Positions 1 through 9,591 of a DNA stretch of 57,326 nucleotides are shown in pieces. The stretch spans positions 1-57,326 of the forward strand of contig JAJYZC010000012.1 in the NCBI GenBank assembly GCA_021800255.1, read 5' to 3'. The notes below the pieces were generated by a model. It did no database searches, had not been told where the DNA came from, and saw only the letters and a program-made list of their open reading frames with translations. Every line of letters begins with the position of its first letter. The stretch's first letter is position 1. The DNA comes from Acidobacteriota bacterium (GTDB lineage Bacteria > Acidobacteriota > Terriglobia > Terriglobales > Acidobacteriaceae). The position numbers and the translations under genes were made by a program.

Positions 1-1161
1 GGGATGCGCTCCTGAATACTTGACGTAGATGCCCGCAGTCTGGTCCTGGAAGTAAAGCTGGCGCCAGATGGGATCATCGTAGGTGATGACGCCAGTGATC
101 TGGACGGGCAAGGCGCGGGCGGCGCGCGCCACGGGCAATTGGCGAACCGCCATCACCGTAGTCAGAGGCCGAGGCGGCAAAGCGCCGGCGGGGGGCGCGA
201 TCTGCTGTGCGGCGATCTTCGCGGCTCGGGCAAAATAAAGATCGATGCGCAAACCGTCGATATGCGGATATCCCGTGACCTCTATCGCCGCACCGCGCCG
301 GAAATCCTGCGGCCGGTAGAGGTTACATTCAATGGTTCCCCAGCGCCCGGCAAGCAGAAGCGAAGTGTGCAGCGAAGCAGCCACGCGGCCGCGGACACGA
401 ACGAGATGCCCCAAGGCGGCTCTTTTCAGGCGGTAGAGTTCGCGTATGGAGAGCAACGGGCCGGCGGCCGGCGCCGGCTGCACCACTTGTACGCCGCTCT
501 GCGCCGGCACCCATAGATGCGGAATCAGGACCCCTGCCGCATCCGGTACCTGCTCAGCTACGCCGCTGACGCGCACGGTTGAATTAAGAAGGCGCGATTC
601 GTGGCCGGCGGGATGGGCGATGGTTACGTCAACTGACGCGCCGCCGCTGCTGAGCGACAGCCCAGCGCGCCCGTAGCTTTCGCGGTACTCGTCTTGGAGC
701 ACGCCCTCCATCACCACGCGAATGCCATTCTTATCCGGCGCGGGGAAGTTCCAGATGGTGGTGGGAACGGGCAGAGGAAGTCTGATGTGGGCTAAAGACG
801 GCCGTACCCGTACGTCCGTCAGGCCGATGTTCGCCCCACCCTGGGGATGATCGCTGGGCAGGGCTTTGCGGGCATCGACTGCCAGCGTCTCCCCTACCCG
901 AACCCCGGCGCGAACAGGATCCAGCGGCACGGCTACGGACCCGGTTTCGTCCTCAATCCAGAAGCGACGGCCTGGACCGTCGGCATAGGTAACCACCCCC
1001 ACGAAGTGAACCGGAGAGCCGGCAGGCAGCTCAGGGAGGGAGCTGATGACGGTACGCGAAGTTGAGACAAGGAAGCCGTGGACGGCGACAAAAAGCCCAG
1101 CACTCACCACCGCAAGTGAGATTACCGCTGCCCAAAGTGACCTGGCGCTGATGCGCTTCAC
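1..1161 (-). CDS. Membrane-anchored protein with OB-fold-like repeats (partial, N-terminal 387 residues)
   Basis: The frame stays open from a GTG start at 1161, preceded by a GGAG ribosome site, to the window edge, so the C-terminal part is missing. One hydrophobic segment (about residues 9-30) should anchor it in the inner membrane. The rest looks extracytoplasmic and holds at least three segments with a shared pattern: a V-x-G-V-V-T-Y-type strand, then a short D/E-rich turn and an aromatic 'W-I-E-D-x-T-G' or 'Y-F-Q-D-Q-T-A-G' strand (about residues 50-105, 230-320 and 345-387). This resembles OB-fold repeats. In Acidobacteriota such regions can precede sensor histidine kinase domains, but no kinase sequence is visible, so the function is unassigned. 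It is divergent from recX. Confidence 0.6.
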   Translation of the reverse strand, partial: MKRISARSLWAAVISLAVVSAGLFVAVHGFLVSTSRTVISSLPELPAGSPVHFVGVVTYADGPGRRFWIEDETGSVAVPLDPVRAGVRVGETLAVDARKALPSDHPQGGANIGLTDVRVRPSLAHIRLPLPVPTTIWNFPAPDKNGIRVVMEGVLQDEYRESYGRAGLSLSSGGASVDVTIAHPAGHESRLLNSTVRVSGVAEQVPDAAGVLIPHLWVPAQSGVQVVQPAPAAGPLLSIRELYRLKRAALGHLVRVRGRVAASLHTSLLLAGRWGTIECNLYRPQDFRRGAAIEVTGYPHIDGLRIDLYFARAAKIAAQQIAPPAGALPPRPLTTVMAVRQLPVARAARALPVQITGVITYDDPIWRQLYFQDQTAGIYVKYSGAHP

Positions 1162-1459
1162 CGCTCACTCCGCGATGGAAGGTAAACCGGGGTTTTCACT
1201 ATGGTTTCCCGGTCGCTGTTAGTATATGCCCGTGAGCCGCTGTTGCCGGACCATCTTTCAAGAACCGCTTTCTGAGCAGTTCCGGGAAAGCCCGAAGACC
1301 CCAAAGCCTTTCCTGTTTAGGTCTTCTGGGGAAGGGATACGAGGGATCAACAGGCGCGTACAAGGGCCTGAAGGTGTGCGGCAGGCCGGCGGCAACTCCT
1401 CATCAGAACGAGCCGCGATCAGCCGGGAAAATTGGATAAGCTATCAGGCAAGGAGCGAG
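1162..1459. other. Divergent intergenic region without a clear gene
   Basis: This lies between the divergent starts of the OB-repeat protein and recX. The recX frame is open upstream to 1226, but that extension has no family resemblance and a good ribosome site sits directly before 1460. I see no confident promoter pair or terminator. Confidence 0.4.
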
Positions 1460-2020
1460 ATGGCGGCTTTCCGGTCTAAGGCGCGCAAGCCGCGGGGCTT
1501 TCTCAATGAGGCGGAGCTTTACGAGTACGCGGTGAAGGCGCTGGGGCGGGCGATGCGCTCAGAGGCCGAGTTGCGGCGGCTGTTGCGGCGGCGGGCGGAG
1601 CCGGACGAACGCGGCGAAACAGCGATCACAGCAGTGATCGCACGGCTCAAAGAGCACGGCTACCTGAACGACGCGGCCTTTGCCGAGACCTACGCGCGGC
1701 TGCGCCAGGAGAACGAGAAGCTGGGCGCGCGGCGGGTGCGGCAGGCTCTTGGCCAGAGAGGCGTTGCGCCCAGGATCATCGACGAAACCATCGCCGCGCG
1801 CTACGGGCAAACCAATGAAGAGGCCCTGGCGCGGGCGCACCTGGAGCGCAAACGGATCGGCAAGCCGCAGAATGAGAAGGAGACAGCGCGGGTGATGCGT
1901 AGGCTGGCGGCGGCGGGGTTTTCAGCCGGCGTGATCGCCAAAATTCTGCGCCAGTGGGACCTGCCAGAGGAGGCGCTGACGGGGCTGGAGACGATAGAGG
2001 AAGAAGCGCAGAACGAGTGA
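1460..2020 (+). CDS. recX: Regulatory protein RecX
   Basis: 186 residues, close to the usual RecX length. The family binds RecA filaments and limits RecA activity in recombination and SOS induction. The sequence shows the all-helical tandem-repeat layout: a first repeat with 'YAVKALGRAMRSEAEL' followed by an Arg-rich helix, then the typical 'AVIARLKEHGYLNDAAFAE' with the GYLND turn, and a last repeat with 'RRLAAAGFSAGVIAKILR'. The ATG at 1460 is chosen because AGGAG lies four bases upstream and homology starts right after it. The same frame is open to 1226, but the added residues look like noncoding translation. recA is not in the window. Confidence 0.9.
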   Translation: MAAFRSKARKPRGFLNEAELYEYAVKALGRAMRSEAELRRLLRRRAEPDERGETAITAVIARLKEHGYLNDAAFAETYARLRQENEKLGARRVRQALGQRGVAPRIIDETIAARYGQTNEEALARAHLERKRIGKPQNEKETARVMRRLAAAGFSAGVIAKILRQWDLPEEALTGLETIEEEAQNE

Positions 2021-2177
2021 AGGCGAAGCCTGCTCAGGGGCGAAGCCGGCTCAGGATCGAGGCGAACCTCCAATCCACAGGAATCGGAGGCCCGCACGAA
2101 AGCATCTTACAATCAGCAATGGCCAGGGGCGCCGGCGCCGCGTGCAACGGCCCGGTCTTTCCCGGCCCCCGGCGTCT

Positions 2178-2690
2178 ATGCGCAATCGCCTCTCTCGCAT
2201 CGTGAATTCGTGGGGAACGCGCGCCCATTTCCACGTGACCCAGTATCTGTGGGTGCTGGCAATGTTCGCCGTACTGGCCGAGCTGGAGACCAACCGGGTG
2301 GGTCTATTTCTCGTGCCGCCCTTCGGCGCCACGCTGAGCATCCTTCTGGTTCTGCCTGACGCCGCTATCGCCCAGCCTTATGCCCTTATCGTCGGCTCGG
2401 TTGCAGGAGCCTCTCTTGGCACCGTGTTCAGCCGCTATCATCGCGGCCCCATGATGGCCATCGTTGCCGCCTTCGTGGCCTTTATCGTGCTCAACCTCAT
2501 CCGCTCCTATCACCCTCCCGGCATCGCCCTCGCCATGTATCCCCCGCTCCTCCACACTGGAGTCTGGTTTCCCCTGCTGGTGGTTCTTCCCTTCACGGCC
2601 GCAGCCGTGGCCTCAGCGGCCTTGCTGAGCAGGCTGGTCCGGGCCTGGCCGCCCTATCCCAAGCCGCTACGGAATCCCGTCCCATCGTGA
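2178..2690 (+). CDS. HPP family integral membrane protein
   Basis: About 170 residues with four hydrophobic segments. The signature parts of the HPP family are visible: 'LVPPFGATLSILLVLPDAAIAQP' in pieces near residues 43-65, a glycine-rich 'IVGSVAGASLGT' helix, and 'RSYHPPGIALAM' with the name-giving His-Pro-Pro. HPP proteins are inner-membrane proteins, and some plant and cyanobacterial members take part in nitrite transport. The function in this organism is unknown. The frame is open to 2142, but the ATG at 2178 gives a normal short basic N-terminus. It follows recX by about 157 bp and is probably transcribed separately. Confidence 0.75.
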   Translation: MRNRLSRIVNSWGTRAHFHVTQYLWVLAMFAVLAELETNRVGLFLVPPFGATLSILLVLPDAAIAQPYALIVGSVAGASLGTVFSRYHRGPMMAIVAAFVAFIVLNLIRSYHPPGIALAMYPPLLHTGVWFPLLVVLPFTAAAVASAALLSRLVRAWPPYPKPLRNPVPS

Positions 2691-2995
2691 ATCCCGCTTC
2701 CTACGGCAAGGATGCCGGCGGTTTCGCGGCCTCTGCGGTTTCGCAATGTGACGCAACGCACAGGCAATCGTATACTTGGGACGGTAAGTGTAATAGTGGT
2801 AGTGGTTCACGAATGCCCGCAAGGCGCAACCGGAATGCTGGGGTGGTTGGCGCGTTTCAGCCGATAAATCCTCGAATGGCGCACGGAGCACCGCTCCGGC
2901 GCCCCTTCCAAGCGCGCGGTTCTTGCGAAATTTAGGCTCCGGCGGCAGGCGTTCGCCGCCGGACGCGAAAATTAGACACACGGAGGATGTACCCC
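2691..2995 (+). other. Intergenic region and leader upstream of ppdK
   Basis: About 300 bp with no supported gene. The only clear signal is the GGAGG at 2982-2986, nine bases before the ATG at 2996, which decides the ppdK start over the ATG at 2987 that abuts it. I could not pick a convincing promoter. Confidence 0.4.
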
Positions 2996-5734
<2,739 letters not shown>

Positions 5735-5761
5735 ATCAACTTTAACCCTTCAACGCGCGGG

Positions 5762-5779
5762 CGCAGCCGCTTGGCTGCG
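5762..5779 (+). terminator. Hairpin after ppdK
   Basis: A perfect 7-bp stem (CGCAGCC / GGCTGCG) with a GCTT loop starts 28 bases after the ppdK stop. No uninterrupted T-run follows, only a T-rich stretch 'gctgtcttt', so intrinsic termination is plausible but not certain. Confidence 0.45.
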
Positions 5780-5798
5780 TCCGTGCTGTCTTTGGGCG

Positions 5799-5965
5799 CT
5801 TCCACACTTTTGATGAAGAACGGCAGGAAACAACAAAAAATACGTACAACCACCTCTCGCACACTAGATGAAAAATCGGCGAGCCGCAAGTCCGATAGAT
5901 TCAACGCCAGGTTACCGCATTTTCTCCAGGCTGGGGAGCATTATCAAACATCGAGGAAGAACCCA
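5799..5965 (+). repeat. Long inverted repeat, left copy
   Basis: About 167 bp that recur, inverted, at 8195-8359. Aligning the two by eye gives five substitutions and two single-base gaps, about 96% identity. The repeat starts at 'cttcc', continues through 'cacttttgatgaagaacg' and ends at 'gaggaagaaccca'. It lies 65 bp after the ppdK stop and encodes nothing recognisable. The pair encloses a 2.2-kb segment with a cytochrome and a methyltransferase gene. Confidence 0.9.
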
Positions 5966-6189
5966 ATGGTTAGCGCCGAAACAGCCTGCTAGTCCGCAGA
6001 AGGGACGCGCATGTGGCCGCCATGCCACTGGGTAACGCGGCGCGATTTTTGCCCTCTTGCCAGGCTACTTTTCGCTGATTGAGTTCACAGGCCCCCACGA
6101 TGCCATTTTTGAGACCACAACCTGTTGATAAACAATCACTTCCAAAATGATATAGCGGAAGACGAGTCTGATGTGCTGCACGGCAATAT

Positions 6190-6247
6190 TGTGATGGCAA
6201 TCACGGATAATTGTGATAGCCATCACAGATATGTGATGTAGATCACA
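6190..6247 (+). promoter_or_regulatory. Three tandem CRP/FNR-family operator sites
   Basis: Three palindromes of the form TGTGAT-N4-ATCACA lie at 6190-6205, 6212-6227 and 6232-6247. Only the first has a mismatch (last base G). Their centres are 22 and 20 bp apart, so all lie on nearly the same face of the helix. TGTGA-N6-TCACA is the classic half-site pair of CRP-type regulators. The downstream gene is the cytochrome c at 6366. Three near-consensus sites with phased spacing within 58 bp are very unlikely by chance. Which CRP/FNR-family protein binds cannot be told from the sequence. Confidence 0.8.
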
Positions 6248-6267
6248 GTTAGTTTCTTCTCCGTCGA

Positions 6268-6273
6268 TATTTT
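6268..6273 (+). promoter_or_regulatory. Putative -10 element of the cytochrome c promoter
   Basis: TATTTT at 6268-6273 would place a transcription start near 6280. The three operator centres would then lie at about -41, -61 and -83, which match the preferred class II and class I positions for CRP-type activators. There is no good -35 hexamer, as expected for an activator-dependent promoter. This is an inference from spacing only. Confidence 0.35.
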
Positions 6274-6365
6274 TGTTGTGATTCAGCTTGGCGATTTCCC
6301 TTCAAAATGATCTCCGGGGCGCAGAAATCTCGCACGGAAAGTTCTGGTGAAAGGAATTAAAGCCT

Positions 6366-6803
6366 ATGCCCGTGGTGCGTGCCCAATTGTTGGGCGGCTT
6401 CCTCTTTGTTGCGATCATGGTGTTGGCCCTTTCTGAGAAGGGAGCGGCGGCCAATCGGGCAACTCAAGCCGCTCGGGGCAAGTATCTTGTTGAACAAGTC
6501 GCAAAATGTGGAGACTGTCATTCGCCACATAACGCCATGGGGCAGGTTCCTGCCGGCAAGGAGCTTTCTGGTGCCACTCTCAATTTTGCGCCGATCCATC
6601 CTGTTCCGGGCTGGTGGACAGTATCTCCGCCAATTGCAGGTCTACCAACGGTAACAACCAATCAGGCGATACGATTGCTGACCATGGGCATCGCGTCGAA
6701 TGGGAAGGCGCCGCGGCCGCCGATGCCCGAATATCATATGTCGCGCACAGACGCGACGGCGATCATCGTCTACCTGAAGTCGCTCAAACCAGAAGCCAAA
6801 TAG
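6366..6803 (+). CDS. Small c-type cytochrome, monohaem
   Basis: 145 residues with an N-terminal signal segment (about residues 7-28), so export to the periplasm is expected. One haem-attachment motif, CGDCH (Cys48, Cys51, His52), follows 'GKYLVEQVAKCGDCH', as in the cytochrome subunits of membrane dehydrogenases. Met120 or Met125 in 'PPMPEYHM' is a candidate sixth ligand. The C-terminus 'ATAIIVYLKSLKP' is the usual closing helix of class I cytochrome c. AAGGA lies ten bases before the ATG. No dehydrogenase partner is adjacent, so its electron donor is unknown. Its base composition is less GC-rich than ppdK, and it lies inside the inverted-repeat unit behind the three CRP-type sites. Confidence 0.85.
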   Translation: MPVVRAQLLGGFLFVAIMVLALSEKGAAANRATQAARGKYLVEQVAKCGDCHSPHNAMGQVPAGKELSGATLNFAPIHPVPGWWTVSPPIAGLPTVTTNQAIRLLTMGIASNGKAPRPPMPEYHMSRTDATAIIVYLKSLKPEAK

Positions 6804-6888
6804 ACATGCGCAAAATTTCCGCTACGACGCGCGTGTAGATGCATGGGCTAGCCAAGTAGAAGCGGCCTTGTCCATCGTCGTGCTGGTC

Positions 6889-7068
6889 GGCATGGCCGTA
6901 ATTGTTTAGCGTGATATGGCCAGTGAAATCATATACTTGCGGGATGCGCTATGTGCATTCCGCTCCAATTTGCCCGGCGCATTTTGCAGAAAAACATGAA
7001 AACATTGGGAAATCCACGAATTTTGCTCAGCGCAATGGCGAAATCACGCTAAACAATACCGGCATGGC
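6889..7068. repeat. MITE-like element with imperfect terminal inverted repeats
   Basis: The left arm (about 6889-6915) and right arm (about 7043-7068) are inverted copies sharing an identical 15-bp core, attgtttagcgtgat, plus most of 'gcatggccg' outside it. They enclose about 127 bp with no gene. The size and form fit a non-autonomous miniature element, though no target duplication or related transposase is visible here. It lies between the cytochrome and methyltransferase genes. Confidence 0.45.
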
Positions 7069-7136
7069 GTTGGGTGCTTGAAGAGTTCTTCGCGGTGCAC
7101 GCACCGCCGGTACCTCAGCAAAGGAGGAAGTTGAAC

Positions 7137-8156
7137 ATGGAAGCTAACGATAGAAAACATGAAGGAGTTGACACTGAAAAATTTCTTCAATTGCACTTTT
7201 CTTTTGGCCCATCGCGCGTTTTGACGACGGCATTGCAGCTCAAGGTATTTTCACACATTGCAGGAGGAAACAGTTCAGCGGCGGCAATTGCTCGTTCTGC
7301 CGGAGCCTCGGAGCGCGGTATGCGCATGTTGCTTGATGCCCTGGTGTCGCTTGATCTACTTAGCAAGACCAACGGAGAATATACCCTCCCACCTTTTTCT
7401 GAGCGTTACCTCGTCCGTGAGAACCCGGATTACTTGGGCTACATCATGGAAAATGAATCACTGTGGGATGCCTGGAGCAACCTAACCGAATGCGTTCGAA
7501 CAGGCAAACCCTCTGCTGCCGTCAACCAGCGAGAAAAGGCAGAAGAATTCTTTCCCGTGCTAGTACGAGGCCTGCATATAACGAATCGCATGCCAGCACG
7601 ACGTTTAGCGCAAGAACTCAAGTTAGGCAATCCCGACAATGATCTGCAGGTGCTCGATGTGGCATGTGGTTCGGGAGTGTGGGGTATCGCTGTGGCGGAA
7701 ACCTGCCCCAAAGCTCACGTAACCGCACTGGATTTTCCCAAGGTTTTGGAGTTAACTCGGCAATTCTTGCATCAGCACGGGGTAGAAAATCAATATGATT
7801 TTCTTCCCGGAGACCTGAAGCGAGTGGACCTGGGCGAGAGTCGATTTGACCTAGCACTGCTGGGAAACATTGTACATTCTGAAGGTGAAGGTTCTTCCCG
7901 CGAACTCTTCACCAGGTTGTATCGAGCGCTCCGATCCGGCGGTCGTATCGTTATTCTGGATATGATTCCCAACAATGATCGCACTGGACCGCTTTTTCCA
8001 CTGTTGTTTGCTCTGAATATGCTTGTGAATACCGATGAAGGCGGCACTTACACGCTCGCCGAATATACGCAGTGGTTGCTCGACGCTGGCTTTGCCCGGA
8101 TCGAAACCGCCAATATCGGCTTGCACTCGCCAGCAATTATCGCTGCCAAACCATAA
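7137..8156 (+). CDS. SAM-dependent O-methyltransferase-like protein
   Basis: 339 residues. The N-terminal half is a winged-helix/dimerisation domain as in plant-type O-methyltransferases ('ALQLKVFSHI', 'ARSAGASERGMRMLLDALVS'). The C-terminal half is a class I Rossmann fold with SAM motif I 'VLDVACGSGVWG' at about residues 172-183, an acidic 'ALDF' strand end, and 'GGRIVILDM' with 'TYTLAEYTQWLLDAGF' near the end. The substrate is unknown. AAGGAGG sits nine bases before the ATG at 7137, which decides this start over an upstream TTG at 7074. It resembles the C-terminal part of the ferredoxin-methyltransferase fusion at 49763. Codon use is less GC-rich than its neighbours, which fits import with the inverted-repeat unit. 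Confidence 0.85.
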   Translation: MEANDRKHEGVDTEKFLQLHFSFGPSRVLTTALQLKVFSHIAGGNSSAAAIARSAGASERGMRMLLDALVSLDLLSKTNGEYTLPPFSERYLVRENPDYLGYIMENESLWDAWSNLTECVRTGKPSAAVNQREKAEEFFPVLVRGLHITNRMPARRLAQELKLGNPDNDLQVLDVACGSGVWGIAVAETCPKAHVTALDFPKVLELTRQFLHQHGVENQYDFLPGDLKRVDLGESRFDLALLGNIVHSEGEGSSRELFTRLYRALRSGGRIVILDMIPNNDRTGPLFPLLFALNMLVNTDEGGTYTLAEYTQWLLDAGFARIETANIGLHSPAIIAAKP

Positions 8157-8194
8157 AACCTGGGCACTACCGACCGTACTGCATATTCCAGAGA

Positions 8195-8359
8195 TGGGTT
8201 CTTCCTCGATTTTGATGATGCTCCCAGTCTGGAGAAAATGCGGTAAGCTGGCGTTGAATCTATCGGACTTGCGGCTCGCTGATTTTTCATCTAGTGTGCG
8301 AGAGGTGGTTGTACGTATTTTTTGTTGTTTCCTGCCGTTCTTCATCAAAAGTGCGGAAG
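8195..8359 (-). repeat. Long inverted repeat, right copy
   Basis: Reverse-complement copy of 5799-5965, with identical sequence over long runs. It begins 38 bases after the methyltransferase stop. Together the copies bound 5799-8359. Such long, nearly identical inverted repeats can recombine and invert the segment between them. Confidence 0.9.
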
Positions 8360-8433
8360 AACCTGTTTTGGAGATCCGCACAAAAGTGAGGCTGACCGGA
8401 CGAAAACGATGCCGCTTTCGCCAGCGGCATTGC

Positions 8434-9546
8434 TCAGCCGTTTTCAGGGCGGGCAACGGCGGCGCGCACCGGCGACCCCGGCGGCGCGGCGCGCATGTAT
8501 TGCACCGGCCAGCTTGTCTCCGCGCCCAGCGCCGCGGCGGCGTGGAGCGGCCAGTAAGGATCGCGCAACATCTGGCGGCCGAGCAGAACCAGGTCGGCTT
8601 CGCCCGCGGCGATGATGGCGTTGGCCTGCGCAGGTTCGGTAATCAGGCCCACGGCGGCCGTGGCAATCCCCGCCTCGCGGCGGATGCGGGCGGCAAATGG
8701 AACCTGAAAGCCGGGAGCGGCGGGAATCTGCGCGTTGGGAACCATGCCGCCGGAGGAGACATCGAGCAGGTCCACGCCCACCTCCCGCAATAGCCGCGCC
8801 AGACGCACCGACTCGTCCTCGGTCCAGCCGCCCTCCGCCCAATCGGTGGCCGAGATGCGGACGAAAAGCGGCAGGTGGGCAGGCCACTCGGCGCGAACGG
8901 CCTGTGCGACCTCCAGGAGCAGCCGGGTACGGTTCTCAAAGCTGCCGCCGTAGCTGTCGCCGCGCCGGTTGGCCAGCGGTGATAGAAACTCGTGGAGCAG
9001 ATAGCCGTGTGCGGCGTGAATCTCCACAAAGTCGAAGCCGGCCTTGAGCGCGCGCCGCGCGGCCTGGCGAAAGCCGTCGATTACCGCGCCGATGCCGGCT
9101 TGGTCGAGCGCCCTGGGCACGGCGTAATTCGGCGCAAAGGCCAGCTCGCTCGGGGCCACCGGCTGCCAGCCGCCGTCCTTGGGCGCCAGCCATCCGTCGC
9201 CGGCAAAGGGCGATGCGGTGCTGCCCTTGCGTCCGGCGTGGGCCAGTTGAATGCCGGCTCGCGCGCCCTGCGCGTGAAGGAACTCGACGATGCGCGCGAG
9301 GCCGGGAATGTGCTCGTCCTTCCAGATGCCATGATCCTGGGGCGAGATGCGTCCTTCGGGCAGCACAGCCGAGGCTTCCATCATCACCAGGCCCGCGCCG
9401 CCCTGGGCGCGGCTGCCCAAGTGGACAAGGTGCCATTCGGTGGCGAATCCGTCCTGACACGAGTATTGGCACATGGGTGAAACGCCGATGCGGTTGGCAA
9501 ACTCCACCGACCGCAGTGGAAAGGGAGAAAAAAGAGGGCAGTTCAT
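8434..9546 (-). CDS. NADH:flavin oxidoreductase, Old Yellow Enzyme family (YqjM/NamA type)
   Basis: 370 residues. OYE-family enzymes bind FMN and reduce activated C=C bonds with NAD(P)H in the cytosol. The thermophilic-like YqjM subclass is indicated by Cys26 and Tyr28 in 'SPMCQYSC', the same positions as in Bacillus YqjM, and by the substrate-anchoring pair His177/His180 in 'EIHAAHGYLLHEFLSP'. The FMN phosphate region 'AVGLITEPAQANAIIAAG' and 'ADLVLLGRQMLRDPYWPL' close the barrel. The physiological substrate cannot be told. It ends 75 bp from the right inverted repeat and is transcribed away from the DUF3857 genes' 3' end on the same strand. Confidence 0.92.
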   Translation of the reverse strand: MNCPLFSPFPLRSVEFANRIGVSPMCQYSCQDGFATEWHLVHLGSRAQGGAGLVMMEASAVLPEGRISPQDHGIWKDEHIPGLARIVEFLHAQGARAGIQLAHAGRKGSTASPFAGDGWLAPKDGGWQPVAPSELAFAPNYAVPRALDQAGIGAVIDGFRQAARRALKAGFDFVEIHAAHGYLLHEFLSPLANRRGDSYGGSFENRTRLLLEVAQAVRAEWPAHLPLFVRISATDWAEGGWTEDESVRLARLLREVGVDLLDVSSGGMVPNAQIPAAPGFQVPFAARIRREAGIATAAVGLITEPAQANAIIAAGEADLVLLGRQMLRDPYWPLHAAAALGAETSWPVQYMRAAPPGSPVRAAVARPENG

Positions 9547-9591
9547 AACTCAATGGATGAGCGGGAACGCGTTCCGATGCAAAGTCCGCCG

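Noticed and set aside
5970..6200. 76-codon minus-strand frame inside the inverted-repeat unit
   Set aside because: It runs into the operator array, has no ribosome site and no family likeness.
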